This document shows positions 31,103 to 41,825 of a stretch of DNA of 64,000 bases, piece after piece (position 1 is the stretch's first letter; every line of letters starts with the position of its first letter). Both the position numbers and the translations under genes were made by a program. Source of the DNA: Saccharomycopsis fibuligera x Saccharomycopsis cf. fibuligera (taxonomy: Eukaryota; Ascomycota; Saccharomycetes; Ascoideales; Saccharomycopsidaceae); NCBI GenBank assembly GCA_001936135.1, contig CP012819.1, positions 1,459,501 through 1,523,500 of the forward strand, read 5' to 3'. The notes beneath the pieces were generated by a model. The model was not told where the DNA came from. It made no database searches and was given only the letters and a program-made list of their open reading frames with translations.

Positions 31103-33180
31103 GCGAATATTTCCTCATTTATTGCGGTTTTAGATTTATTTAATTCTTTTTTTTTTTCATGTTTTCTGATTTATGCATTCAACCTTGTACTTCTGCTTTT
31201 TTTCTTATTTTGAATAGTTCCCCGTTTCTATCTGCTATGTTTTCACGCCCCTGTCATTGGTATCATTGCCGAATCTCTATTAATTTCACTTGAAGTTCTT
31301 TCAAAAGTCCTTGCTTATAGGCAATTAATTACTTGCATCAACTTAGCAGCACAAACGTTATAACTATCAACATTCTACATCATACAGCTTGTTTGAACTT
31401 CAGTATTTCACCTGCAACGATAACGTGTTCCAAATCAACGGTACGATCAACTTCTCTCTTTGGTATTTTTCCCTTCTTGAGCGATTTCCCACAGTATATT
31501 TATCTGGTAAGTGCCTTTACTGACCAGTCGCTCAAAGAAGGAAAGTGATTAGAAGTAATTTCAATTCATTTATTGTGTTGTTGTTTCTCTCGGATAACAC
31601 ATTACTTGACGTTAAATCAGCTGCTAACTGGTTGGTCTATCTTGGGTGAATGTTTTGTACTAGTTTGTACACTCGCTGCATTTTCACTTCATAGTGCTTG
31701 CTGCGCTGCGGAAAAAAGGCCTGCTTAATTTCTAGCATCTCATCTCCCTACTTCATGCAGTTCAAGGCAGAGAAAACGAAAAATTTTCCCTTGGGAAAAG
31801 CCACAAAAAAGAAACGAACAGCAACGCCGTTGAGCACGCATAAAAAGCTAACAAAGCAAAACAGTTGACATCATACATATCACGGAAGCTTTGCAGTTTT
31901 CCAACATATAGCACCAAGTGAACATGAGACTATCCTCAGCAGCCAAGGGTAGAGTTCATGATCTAGTGAGGCATAACGAAGAGTCAATTTTTTCAAAGTC
32001 TTTAAAAGTCCGCTTTCAGATAGCCTTGCAGGAGCAAGAGTACTGTGCGGTTCTATGGGCTTCGTGCGATCGTTAACTTTAAAAAAAGGCCCGGAATCTG
32101 TCTGTAGGAAATTTAGAATGGAGACAACTGTTTGGTTACGTTCTTTGCCGCATCTTGTCCAGGTCCAGTTAAAAGGCGCTTTTGCACTTTTGTTTTTATA
32201 CTCAATATAAGCCGAGCGCCTCTTGGGTTGATACTGCAGTATTTTGGAAGCAGTCGCTGCACTGCCATAAAAAAAAACAAAAAAAAAAAAACAAAAAAAA
32301 AAAAAAAGGTTATTTCAAGCCTAGATCGAGCTTTGAGCCGCGAAGGAGTATGAGCTGTGCTGACTTTCTTGAAAATTAGAAGGTACTTGTGTAGCAGAAA
32401 GAATAGCTAATGAGCACGGCAGTTTCCGGAAACTCCAGAGTCTCTTATATCAGTGCGCAAATGGACAGCGTATATTCACGCAACGGCTTGAGTTTAAATT
32501 AGTGCACCATAGCCCTTCTAGATGAAAGATTCTTCAACACTCTGGCAGAACATTATTCCTCGTGTCTTTATTAGTAATATTTGGTGCTCCTCGCCACGGT
32601 TAGCTTCAACAAAGGAACAGCTATTTTTTTTTTTTTTTGTTTTTGTCGCCTTAGCTGGTACTATATGCCATTACTTTTTATCGCCTTCACTCAATTTGGC
32701 CTCCATTTTGCTTGTGTTTACTCTCCTCGAACTGCTCGAACTGCTCGAACGAAGAAGACAAATAATCAAAAAAAGTAAGAAGTTTTTCAATTTTTTTTTC
32801 CATGCTTTCTTAGGGCTTCTCAGCAGGATAATCACCGCTCTGGAAAAAGACTATGCACTTTGAGCAGAGAGGGTGCAACCAAGCCAGATATTCGCAGGCC
32901 AATTCGGTGTACAGCTGCCTACAGTAATGGCAAGCCTTGAATACTCTACTGAAGTTCTTTAAAAGTGTTGACGCGCAAGGAGCAAAGTTGCCGCGGTCGA
33001 AACTGCTACAAATGCCTGCAAGCCTGAATGGTGAAGCCCATTGCGTTGGCCAAAATGTCATCAAACGCATTAGCGCACATCGTGTATATCTGTTGACTAC
33101 AAAAGAGGGGGAAAACAGTAACTAGCTCTTCCTAAATGAAAAACCGCACAAAAAGCTCGTCAATGTGCGCGCAAAAGAGA
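30585..33180. other. Gene desert, right part (2.6 kb)
   Basis: No gene is supported. A near-continuous T-rich stretch at 31017-31099 (runs of 19, 17 and 40 T) and an A-rich stretch at 32270-32307 dominate. A 9-bp unit (CTCGAACTG) occurs about three times near 32726-32750. The 3' flank of the alcohol dehydrogenase gene is at the right end. Confidence 0.55.
31017..31099. repeat. Compound poly(T) tract, 83 bp
   Basis: Three T-runs of 19, 17 and 40 nt are separated only by single C or CTCATG interruptions. This is the longest homopolymer-rich block in the window. Confidence 0.95.
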
Positions 33181-34299
33181 TCAGTCGTTGGAGACAAAGG
33201 TTTTGATAGCCTTGTTCTTGCCTGCGTTGGCGTAAACCTCGTACGCTTTCTCAATTTCGTCAAACTTAAATCTGTGGGTCACCAAGTTCTCCGGCGACAA
33301 TTTCTTGCTAACGATGTTTCCCAACAACTGCTGAGTGCTGAAGCCGCAAACCACGCCGGTGGTGATGCCGACGTTCTCGTAAAACAACCTGTCCAAAGCA
33401 AGGCTGGCGGGGCCGCCGTGGAGTCCCACGTTAGCAATTCTGCCGCCAGGCGTGATGATGTCCTGACATGTCTGGAAAGTGGCCTCGCTGCCGACACACT
33501 CAATGGCCACGTCGACCCCAGGCTTCTTTCCTGCTTTGTCTCCCTTTGCGAAAGCCGACGTGATCTCGTCGATCTTTGCCCGCACATCCTCGGTAGACGG
33601 GTTGACAGTGTGGGTGGCTCCAAACTTTTCCTTGGCAACTCTCAATCTTTCGTCGTCCATGTCAATCATGATGATGGCAGACGGCTCGAAAATCTGGGAA
33701 GTCAAAAGCACCGAAATCCCAATGGGGCCGCTGCCAACAATGGCCACTGTGTCGCCTTTCTCGATCTTTCCCTTCAAGGACCCAACCTCGTTACCGGTAG
33801 GCAACATGTCCGAGAGCATAAGCAAGCCCTCGTCGGAGACATCTTGCGGCACTTTGTGCAACGAGTGGTCTGCGTGCGGAATTCTGACATAGTCGGCCTG
33901 TGTCCCGTCAATGTTGTGTCCGAGAATCCACCCGCCGTCATTGCACAGAGACTGCAAGTTTCTCTTGCAGTAGTAGCACTCGCCGCAGCTGGTGGTGCAG
34001 CTGATGATTACCTTGTCGTTGATCCTGAACCTGCGAACTTGGTCGCCGACCTCGACCACTCTGCCGATCCCCTCGTGGCCCAAAATGAGGCCCTTTTCCC
34101 GCAAAACGGTATTCTTCGTCTGCCTGTTGGCCGGAATGGACTCTGGGACGTGGCCCTTGATGATGTGCAAGTCCGTGCCACAGATTGTGGTCTTGGACAC
34201 TTTGACGATGGCGTCTTTTGCGGTTAGCAATTTGGGCTTAGGAATGGTTTTTAGGGCAATTTTGCCGGGGGCTTGGAAGACAAGCGCTTTCATAGACAT
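33181..34299 (-). CDS. Zinc-dependent alcohol dehydrogenase (MDR superfamily)
   Basis: A 372-residue NAD(P)-dependent zinc alcohol dehydrogenase. Catalytic-zinc ligands are Cys40 (TICGTD) and His75-Glu76 (GHEG). The structural zinc site is complete, with Cys105, Cys108, Cys111 and Cys119 in the classic CxxCxxCx7C spacing. The Rossmann motif GSGPIG is followed by MIDMDD, where an acidic residue favours NAD. It lacks a mitochondrial presequence. It is not close to the classical ethanol-forming Adh1 type; it resembles the isopropanol/butanol-type group. The gene is clearly GC-rich yet writes leucine as TTG/CTC and uses CTG essentially once, at residue 118. This argues for native CUG-Ser codon use and against recent bacterial transfer. 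A TATA-like TATTTATA lies about 110 bp upstream. Confidence 0.92.
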   Translation of the reverse strand: MSMKALVFQAPGKIALKTIPKPKLLTAKDAIVKVSKTTICGTDLHIIKGHVPESIPANRQTKNTVLREKGLILGHEGIGRVVEVGDQVRRFRINDKVIISCTTSCGECYYCKRNLQSLCNDGGWILGHNIDGTQADYVRIPHADHSLHKVPQDVSDEGLLMLSDMLPTGNEVGSLKGKIEKGDTVAIVGSGPIGISVLLTSQIFEPSAIIMIDMDDERLRVAKEKFGATHTVNPSTEDVRAKIDEITSAFAKGDKAGKKPGVDVAIECVGSEATFQTCQDIITPGGRIANVGLHGGPASLALDRLFYENVGITTGVVCGFSTQQLLGNIVSKKLSPENLVTHRFKFDEIEKAYEVYANAGKNKAIKTFVSND

Positions 34300-34550
34300 G
34301 GCGTACGGCGTAGCTGTGTCTGTGGCTGAGAACAGTGCGAAAGAGGCAAAGTTTCTCTGCGCTGCCTTCTTGCTGTGGGAAAGACGAGCAAAGAGACATC
34401 ATCGCTGGTATAAATACTCTCTTGCCCCAGACCAAACCATCCAGCCGTGCGCCCCGTGCGACACGTACGACACGTACGACGCACACACACCGCACGCTGC
34501 GACCGGTTGTACCCCGCCAGCTGTCAGCAGTCGCAGGACACCGCGCCAGC

Positions 34551-34579
34551 AGACAGACAGACAGTCAGTCAGACAGTCG
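34551..34579. repeat. (CAGA)n/(CAGT)n tetranucleotide repeat
   Basis: A short mixed tetranucleotide array (ACAG then TCAG units) lies about 255-280 bp upstream of the minus-strand alcohol dehydrogenase. A similar CAGT array lies upstream of GUT1 at 44636-44678. Confidence 0.85.
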
Positions 34580-35837
34580 TTTTTCTGAGGCTCAGGTGTG
34601 GTTCTTGATATCTGTGTCCGTGCGGCTGCTGCAATTGCTGACCAGGGCGGCGGGTTTTGTGGTGTCCCGCGCCGCGCTTCTCCGGCGGAGTCCCCCGGAG
34701 TCCTGTCAAAAGTGACAGCCGGTTATGTGCCCGTCCCAGCAGAGGGCGCACGCACCAACACGTCGGCCGCGATGGCAACCGGCCCCAGCGGAGACACGCG
34801 TCGCGCGCAGCTTGTGTATTTTGCAGACACCGGAGGTGGCCCATTAGAGAATTTTGCAAGCGCTGCCAGGGCCAAGCAGCCGTTGTTCCCCGGGGGTTGA
34901 GCCCCCGCGCTATGGCGGCTTTTCCGCTTTAGGCAACTAAGCGAACGTCAGCCAGCAATTAAAGCAGGAAGTGGGTGGTGGAGTTGCAGCCAGAGCACCG
35001 CAAACCCCTTTCCCTGGTGGAGCTCCAAGGAAGCTCTGCGGCTAGCTGTGCTGTGCGACATTGTTAATGTCTCTGTGCTACAGCTTCTCTCCGCCCCGGT
35101 GATCAGGGGCACAGTTTTTCAGACAGTTCCAGCGGCGCGGACCTGTTTGAAAACTGTCGTATTTCCGAACACCGCGGGGTAGCCGCGCCACGGCTGTCTG
35201 TTCTATGACATGGCGTGACAAGACCTACGGCCGGCAGCGAAATATCGCGTTGGCCAGCTGCTGGGGATTGGCAAGGAAGTGTGTGAATACACCAAGAGCG
35301 GTGCTGGATGTGATGGCAAGAGGAGAATTGCCTGGCCGGGCTAGTTTGAGCTATGTCTGAATTTTGAAAAAAAATTCCTGGGAAGCCGATATCATACAGT
35401 CCTATGGTACGCATGGCGCAGTTTTGATGTTATATACTACTCAAAACATGTTATTGTCGAACTGAAACTGATAGTCTGTCCGTGACGCTTGAAGCTTGGT
35501 AGATACTGCAAACTTTTGAGCTGTTTTCTTTTTTTTATTTTTTATTGTGTTGTTCAAATACACAAACTGAAACCCGTTGTCGGCACATGTGCATTGCTTT
35601 CTGGGACGTTTCGAAGATGAAGATATTCGGGTCGTCCAAGCTGCATCAGTTTAAATGAGTCAGCGAACTGAATAATACCGGAAAAACAATTACTTGCCCC
35701 TAAAAAAACAGTTTTTCCAGAATCTGGGTTAACTTTACTCTTTCAGAACGCATTTATGTCCTGCATACACAAGCATAAACAGCCAGTACGCACAGCCAAA
35801 CTACGACTACTGATGAATGCCTTACTGGCTGGTTTGG

Positions 35838-35880
35838 AAAAAAAAAAAAAAAAAAAAAAAAAAAAACAACAACAACAACA
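35838..35880. repeat. 29-nt A tract followed by (CAA)n
   Basis: There is a run of 29 A at 35838-35866, then CAA repeats to about 35880. No target-site duplication or element body was recognised beside it. Confidence 0.9.
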
Positions 35881-36470
35881 AAAGCCAGCTGCCCAGGTTT
35901 GAAACAGAGATTTACGAGAGGTCTTGCAAGATGCAGGGCTTGCCGCGCCAGTGTTTTTTTACTCGTTGCTGCATTGCTGGAGAATTTCCCCATTGGGATA
36001 AGGGCCGGAACGAGCAGTTTTGGTTCTTTGGTTTTGGCGTTAGTGCAAAGAAGGATCTGCTTTAGTTCGAAGCGTTTGTTGCCCAGGGCTGTTCCGTTCA
36101 CAGTAGTTTTCCTTTGAGGCAATTTTTCCATGTCAAGTTGCGTGCTACAAAGAAGTGCCTATTTTGGTCTGTTTTTTGCTATATATAAACGTACTTCTCC
36201 ACAGTAACTAATGGCCTAAGCCGTTGTGAGCTCACAAAACAGAAAAAGTGTCGAACACATTTCAAGGGCGTGCAAAGTTGCTCATACTGGTCCTTGGTGG
36301 TTATCTACTGGCAGCTGGATCTATACACGCCCTACAACAGTAAAATCAGTCTTTTTTGCATTTTACACCTGTTACTGTAATACGCTGCCAACACAAGCTA
36401 TTGTGCCGAAGATCAAGAGCTATAAAACACACCAGTAGGAAAAGCGGCCGTTTTGCTGATCTCCGCGCAC

Positions 36471-36496
36471 TTTTTTTTTTTTTTTTTTTTTTTTTT
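36471..36496. repeat. 26-nt T tract
   Basis: An uninterrupted poly(T) run lies in the divergent dehydrogenase intergenic region. Confidence 0.95.
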
Positions 36497-37577
36497 AATT
36501 ATGGTGCATCCATGGTATAAAACTATCATTAAGAACGAGGTGTATATTGAAGACCGGATGAAATACTATGTCTCACAATTCTCCGGCTTTCCGGTAGCCG
36601 GTTTTTCTTTCAATCTCCTTGGTTTATTCAAATAAGACTTGCCCTCAACACATATCGAGCAATACTTGATGCGTTAAAAGAATGGCTCTTTGAAGGGCCC
36701 AATTGAATTAATTGTTCTTCATTTGGCTCAGCACCAACAAATACTTCAGCTGCAGTTTATTAAAGACATAACGGAGATAGCAGCCGTGCATATTCACTGC
36801 AGTGAATAAAGCATAGACAATAAAATTACAATATTGACAATAACAAATGTGAAAGAAAAACAATACTAAGAACAACAACAATGGAAGTAATAACATCTGG
36901 CCAGAGCAAACAGTTCCGGACGTGCTTTAGTTTTTTTTATGTTGTGAACACGTTTTACATTTGTTAGATACCTTACGGTCCACAAGGCTCTACTAACTGC
37001 AACTAGCTGATTAGACCATGCAGCAGTAGCAGCAGCACATCCACAACCATCTGATTTGACCAGCTATCCTTCTTTTACATTTTTCAATGTTACCATTTGC
37101 GAAAACCTGCGGGTTTCGGTTATGAGTGTAACGAGTGAGTTAATTTATTGGCCAGTTAAGCGAGACGCATTGCTAGAAACTATATTTATTTATGGTCGGC
37201 GAGTTTCAAAGATAGGGCTAATCTGTGGAAAAGGGTGATTTGGCAAATTTTCTTCAGCCCCTTTCAATTTGTTGCGTTTTAGCTGTATGATCGATCTATA
37301 AATGGGGTTTAGCTTCTTAATATCTTGAGGTTCCGTTTCAACTTCGTGTCTCCTCTATTGCTTCAAACTTTTGTAAAAAATTGAGCACTGTACTCGCTAA
37401 ATCAAGCTATACATTATTTCTACTGACCAGACCAACTCAGTCACAACAAGTCACCATTAGCCGTATAAGTTGGTCCTGTATCGGGCTATCGTAATCGTCG
37501 GTTAATATCTCCGGTACCAATATTGCTAAAACTGTATCAAACCCCAACATAACAACTCATAAATACAGGCCCAAAAA

Positions 37578-38693
37578 ATGACAACCGATGAACAACCACA
37601 AGATCAACCAATAATCCCACGCACTCAAAGAGCTGCCATTTGCGACAAACCGGGCCCAGACTATGAGCTCAAAATTGTCAATGACTACCCAGTCCCTGAA
37701 CCAAAACCTGGCCAGGTGCTTGTCAAGCTAACTTCGACCGGGCTCTGTCATTCCGATCTATCCATGCTTACTGACGAATGGTATCCTCATCACCCATCGA
37801 TGCAATGCAAAGTAGTAGGTCATGAGGGTATCGGGAGAATTGTCGCTCATGGTCCAAACTTCACTGAGGAAGAGAAAAAACAATTCCCTATTGGGCTTCG
37901 AGTAGGAATGCCTCTAACTAAAAGCATATGTCATAAATGTGTTAGTTGTTTGATGCCGGATGGTGAAGCATATTGTAACAATTTGCAAAAACTTAGTGTA
38001 CATTGCGATGGTACGTTGCAAGAATATACCACCTTGAACACCAGCTACTTGGTAAAAGTTCCAGAGGTAAATCGACTTCCTGAACAATTTGCTGGGCCTT
38101 TGCTCTGCGGAGGTGTCACAGTGTATAAAGCCATCAAGAGGGCAAATTTGCAAGCTGGTGACTGGATTGTAATTTTTGGTGCCGGTGGTGGACTAGGCAG
38201 TTTAGGGCTCTTTTATGCCAAGTGTGCCGGGTACAGAGCTATTGCCGTGGATATTGGCGATACTAAAAAGCAGGCATGCTTGAGATACGGCGCTGAGTGG
38301 TTTATTGATGCTGCACAGATAAAGGATATAGGTAAGAAAGTATATGAATATACTAACGATCGTGGAGCAAATGCAGCTATTGTGTTACCTCCAGTGCAAC
38401 TGGTGTATAATCAGGCATTACTGGTGCTTGGAAAACATAGTACATTGGTGTGCGTGGGGATAACTGAGGTTAATACTGTGTTGTCATTGAAACCAACTCA
38501 AGCAATTTTCAATGATGTTAGAATTATTGGATCGTTACTTGGGTCGAGAAAAGATTTGAATGACTGTCTTGAATTAGCAGCACAGAAAAAAGTAGAAATG
38601 CCTGTGAAGGAGTATAAATTGGAAGATGTGCCAGAGGTTTTTAGACAAATGGCTAAGGGAAAAATTGTCGGTAGAGCTATTGTCAAGCTTTAA
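37578..38693 (+). CDS. Zinc alcohol dehydrogenase, Adh1-like family
   Basis: A 371-residue zinc alcohol dehydrogenase close to the yeast Adh family and without a mitochondrial presequence. Catalytic-zinc ligands are Cys57 (GLCHSD), His82-Glu83 (GHEG) and Cys177 (PLLCGG). The lobe binding the structural zinc has Cys118, Cys121, Cys124 and Cys133, one residue longer in the last gap than the classic spacing. The coenzyme motif GAGGGLG (201-207) and Asp225 point to NAD. An N-terminal extension of about 15 residues, rich in Gln and Pro, precedes the domain. The catalytic-domain segment HHPSMQCKVVGHEG is divergent from Adh1, so this is a side-branch paralogue with unknown substrate. It is divergent from the other dehydrogenase and has ordinary AT-rich codon use. 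Confidence 0.92.
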   Translation: MTTDEQPQDQPIIPRTQRAAICDKPGPDYELKIVNDYPVPEPKPGQVLVKLTSTGLCHSDLSMLTDEWYPHHPSMQCKVVGHEGIGRIVAHGPNFTEEEKKQFPIGLRVGMPLTKSICHKCVSCLMPDGEAYCNNLQKLSVHCDGTLQEYTTLNTSYLVKVPEVNRLPEQFAGPLLCGGVTVYKAIKRANLQAGDWIVIFGAGGGLGSLGLFYAKCAGYRAIAVDIGDTKKQACLRYGAEWFIDAAQIKDIGKKVYEYTNDRGANAAIVLPPVQLVYNQALLVLGKHSTLVCVGITEVNTVLSLKPTQAIFNDVRIIGSLLGSRKDLNDCLELAAQKKVEMPVKEYKLEDVPEVFRQMAKGKIVGRAIVKL

Positions 38694-39364
38694 AGAAATT
38701 GTTAGGCAAACTTAATATTCAGAAGTTTTCTCAGATTAACGGACATACAGGTGAGTTACAAATTAATTCATCGACGGTACCGACTTCACGACTTAGCTAG
38801 TAAAACAAGATACCAATCAAATATGTTTCCAGATTCCTTTGTTTTGTGTTCGTTTTCATTTTCCATATATGACATCCTGTTTATACGTACTGTCCTCTAA
38901 CTTCACAATAGTTATAAAAATATTTGTAGTTTCTCTTTTTAATGTTAAGTCACCCCATTCATTTTACAGCGCCGCATTCTACATTTCTTCTTTATTTGCA
39001 AATGTTATTATAAACCAGAGATAGCATACTTATATTGGTAGCACCAAAAGCACTATCAGCGCTCTAGTAATTATATTGACTTAACGTTCTATTAATGCAC
39101 GCTACACAAGTAATAGAGCACACATTGACATATGCTGAACTTCATTTCATGTAAGAGGAAAAATTTTTTTTGAAAACATCATCTCTTGTAGTCAGCCTGG
39201 ATGCTGATGAATGAATAAAAAAAGAAAATTGGTATTTTAACTAATCGATTCTTACTTTGGTTCTATCACCAACATAGCTTCTGATAGTATTTTGCAAAAC
39301 TGGTTTTTTGTTCAATTTTATTTTATTTTATTTTTAATTTTTTTTTTTTTTTTTCAAACAGTTA
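38694..39364. other. Convergent intergenic region
   Basis: These 671 AT-rich bases lie between convergent genes, with a T-rich stretch at about 39318-39354 just beyond the coiled-coil gene. No gene is recognised. Confidence 0.5.
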
Positions 39365-40990
39365 TTAACGCTTGTTTCGCTTTCCGTACACCAACTCAAA
39401 ATCTAACTTCAAATCCTTATATAAATCCTTCATCTCATAACCATCGATGATATCATTGGGATTATTCGCATAATTGCCATATCCTTCCTCTTTTGCACCA
39501 CTGCCACTGATCGCCCTCGTTTGTTCGATATCCTCTTTGAACATCTCTTTAAACTTCAAATCGCACTGTCTATTAAAATCATCCAATGTCGTTTTCTTAG
39601 CATAATTATAATCTTTCTCAATGCAGCTTTTCTCATAATCGCTGAGTTTTTCATAATCTTCGCTTTCAGTAATCTCATTGTATTTGTCTTCCATGGTGTT
39701 AAGGAGCTGCCATTTTAGGTTTTTGCGGAAACTATCATATTTCGACAACTTGTAATTTCTGAAAGATTCATGTTTTTCCAAAATCTTTTGACTGTACATT
39801 TCAAGTAAATATTGCGATAGCTTTTCAGCAATACTTAGCCATTTGTCCACTAGCCACGCGTCTTTACCTGGCACTTTGGAGTCATTGAGTTTTAAGTTTT
39901 TGTAGCTGGTAAGCATGGTAGTTTTCTTGGTCAAATCTTTGATTTCTGCATCAAGTTGCTTCTCTACCGCGAGAAGCCCTGCTACTGTTTTATTTTGCTT
40001 GCTAAGTTCTTTTAAATGTAAGGCGAGACCAGCAGAAATCTGTCTTTTCGTTACTTTGATTGGTGTGTTTAAATTACTGCCGCTGTTGCTGCCATTCATT
40101 GGATTTTTTAATGGTGATTTGAACTGCTGCGCTGCCTTAGCTGATGATGTTAATGGAGATGATAAAGACGAAGACATGCTTCTACTCAATCCAGCAGTGC
40201 TTTTTTTCCGAAAAATATTGCTGCCTGGTGAAGATACTTTACGAACTCCTCCACCACTAGCACCAACACCGACACCCCCGGACAGCGGCACTGAAGGCCT
40301 AGGCAATCCCACGGAGTGTCTTGCTAACACTGGAGTCGAATTAGCAGAAGCAGAAGCAGAAGCGGATAAAGGCGTTGAAAAGTACCGTTTGCCTTTGGAA
40401 TTACTTTTACTTCCCACTGGGGTGCTGAGTATTGAATCATAGATTTTTGGTTTAGAACACGGGGGAGGTGTTAAATCAGGAATTGGAGAGCTATTGATTG
40501 ATAAAGAAACATTTCTGGTTTTATTCTTATTGATGCTTGGCGTCATAGTCGTTGCGGCTTGGCTAAGCGCTCTCTCAGCTGCTGAATTTGGCGGCGAATA
40601 TGTTATACTGTCGTTGTCGTGATCATCATTTGTTTTTGAGTCGTTATTGTTGTTGTTGTTACGATTGCCGCTATGTTCGGATTGCACATATTTTACTGGT
40701 ATCACATTTTCCTTATGTGATAATGGTGTCGAATTAATAGAGTGCTCAAAATCTTCATCGTACCCTGGCGCCAACGAGACTGGCGCTGTCGCTGCAGAAG
40801 AAACGGATCTCTTCGACACGCTAATTGGTGGTAATTTCTTAAATGAAGGAGATTTCTGGGGCACTAATTTGTCTTTGGAAAGATCTGTGCCATTATTGTA
40901 AGTAGAAGCATTATTGTAACGAGCAATGTTATCTTCGTTGCTGCTTGTATAGGACTCTTTCAAAGGTGATCTAAAACTGGGATTACCCAT
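39365..40990 (-). CDS. Disordered/coiled-coil protein, possibly Mei5/Sfr1-like recombination factor
   Basis: I do not firmly recognise this 541-residue protein. Residues 1-310 are Ser/Asn/Pro-rich and disordered, with many SP sites (for example SPLK, SSPIPDLTPP). From about 315 on it becomes helical: a heptad-like stretch with LALHLKELSKQNK, then the segment WLVDKWLSIAEKLSQYL near residue 385, further charged helices, and a C-terminus EMKDLYKDLKLDFELVYGK. In the Mei5/Sfr1 family (partner of Sae3/Swi5, a Rad51/Dmc1 mediator) a coiled coil is followed by a similar L.[KW]W..A...L motif and a short C-terminal block. That pattern is suggestive but weak, and other coiled-coil proteins could show it. 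ACGCGT lies about 330 bp upstream. Confidence 0.6.
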   Translation of the reverse strand: MGNPSFRSPLKESYTSSNEDNIARYNNASTYNNGTDLSKDKLVPQKSPSFKKLPPISVSKRSVSSAATAPVSLAPGYDEDFEHSINSTPLSHKENVIPVKYVQSEHSGNRNNNNNNDSKTNDDHDNDSITYSPPNSAAERALSQAATTMTPSINKNKTRNVSLSINSSPIPDLTPPPCSKPKIYDSILSTPVGSKSNSKGKRYFSTPLSASASASANSTPVLARHSVGLPRPSVPLSGGVGVGASGGGVRKVSSPGSNIFRKKSTAGLSRSMSSSLSSPLTSSAKAAQQFKSPLKNPMNGSNSGSNLNTPIKVTKRQISAGLALHLKELSKQNKTVAGLLAVEKQLDAEIKDLTKKTTMLTSYKNLKLNDSKVPGKDAWLVDKWLSIAEKLSQYLLEMYSQKILEKHESFRNYKLSKYDSFRKNLKWQLLNTMEDKYNEITESEDYEKLSDYEKSCIEKDYNYAKKTTLDDFNRQCDLKFKEMFKEDIEQTRAISGSGAKEEGYGNYANNPNDIIDGYEMKDLYKDLKLDFELVYGKRNKR

Positions 40991-41825
40991 CTTTTCACGG
41001 TTTTTTGAAAATTATATTCTGGATATTAACAACCAGGCAATGCGGTCTAAATTACAGTAAAAGAATGGTTTTTTTTAAATGAGGATGTTGACATATACTA
41101 GCTTTTGTTCTAGGAATACAAGCAATGGTGGTATCCGATGATAATGTTGTTGTTGTTGTTGTTCTTGTTGTTGTTGTTCTTGTTACTTTTGCTGTTATCA
41201 TTATCGCCAATGCAGTTTGGGTTTTCTGGTAATTTTTGTAATTTCCGCGATTCCAGAAAAAACTAAAAAAATTAAGCGCTGACTACGCTTGAATTAACGT
41301 GACCGATAGTGATCTACGCGTACATCAGCGATAATCGCACCGCTCCTGAATCACGAACAGTGGGCCAGTTATTGTTAGGTGGAGAACTTTGTTAACTTTT
41401 AATCGGCGCTTTTGGTAAAGAGAGTGGCACCCAGATATACAATATATCCAATGATAATCAAATAGACAAAAAAAACTTAACTTTTTTCCCAGTTATTTAA
41501 AAAACATAGAAACACTTTACATTGGAGAATTATCGAATATGACCACAAGTCTATTAATAATTAAGCAATATATGTAAATGTAAATAATGAATCATTACAG
41601 AGCTAACAATGCAACCAAATAAAAACAAAAAAACTAAAAAATCCAAAAAAAAACCTCATAGACATCGTGACACCATGTAAGGGATGAAATAAAAAAAACC
41701 ATAAGCAAAAACGTTTAAAGAACACCAAATGGAAAATGAAAAATGCAATGAACAAACAAACCAAAATGAGAGAGAAAAAAAATCATGAAAATAATAAAAG
41801 AGCGATCTAATGCAGCATGGCCAAT
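40991..41825. other. Intergenic region with GTT repeat and ACGCGT box
   Basis: A GTT/CTT trinucleotide repeat covers about 41147-41190, and ACGCGT is at 41316-41321. The rest is AT-rich. The right half is the 3' flank of GUT1, with A-rich tracts at 41640-41780. No gene is seen. Confidence 0.5.

Larger units (their letters stand above)
34300..37577. promoter_or_regulatory. Large divergent intergenic region between two alcohol dehydrogenases
   Basis: This 3.3-kb region separates two divergent dehydrogenase genes. The left kilobase (to about 35.2 kb) is markedly GC-rich and holds a (CAGA)/(CAGT) repeat. The right part is AT-rich with long homopolymers at 35838-35866 and 36471-36496. CCGG words cluster near 36580-36600, the kind of half-sites used by fungal Zn2Cys6 factors. 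Open frames in the GC-rich part occur in several overlapping frames and look like products of low stop-codon frequency. No gene is supported. Confidence 0.5.

Noticed and set aside
24010-33180. tRNA, rRNA or other structured RNA genes in the desert
   Set aside because: A scan for the tRNA B-box (GGTTCGANNCC and its complement) and for cloverleaf ends found nothing convincing. By-eye search cannot exclude snoRNAs or long non-coding RNAs.
33136-34227. 363-codon open frame antisense to the GC-rich alcohol dehydrogenase
   Set aside because: The opposite strand encodes a full zinc dehydrogenase with all metal ligands. The long antisense frame results from the G/C-ending codon bias, which removes stops, and its translation has no domain.
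33181-34299. Possible horizontal transfer of the GC-rich alcohol dehydrogenase from bacteria
   Set aside because: Leucine codons almost completely avoid CTG despite high GC3, which fits native CUG-Ser codon use. The neighbouring intergenic DNA is equally GC-rich.
34598-35414. Several 90-130-codon frames on both strands in GC-rich intergenic DNA
   Set aside because: All strands and frames are similarly open because stops are rare at high GC. None has a recognisable motif.
35838-35880. A tract as the tail of a truncated non-LTR retrotransposon
   Set aside because: No reverse-transcriptase remnant, target-site duplication or second copy was seen. The A tract grades into a CAA microsatellite.
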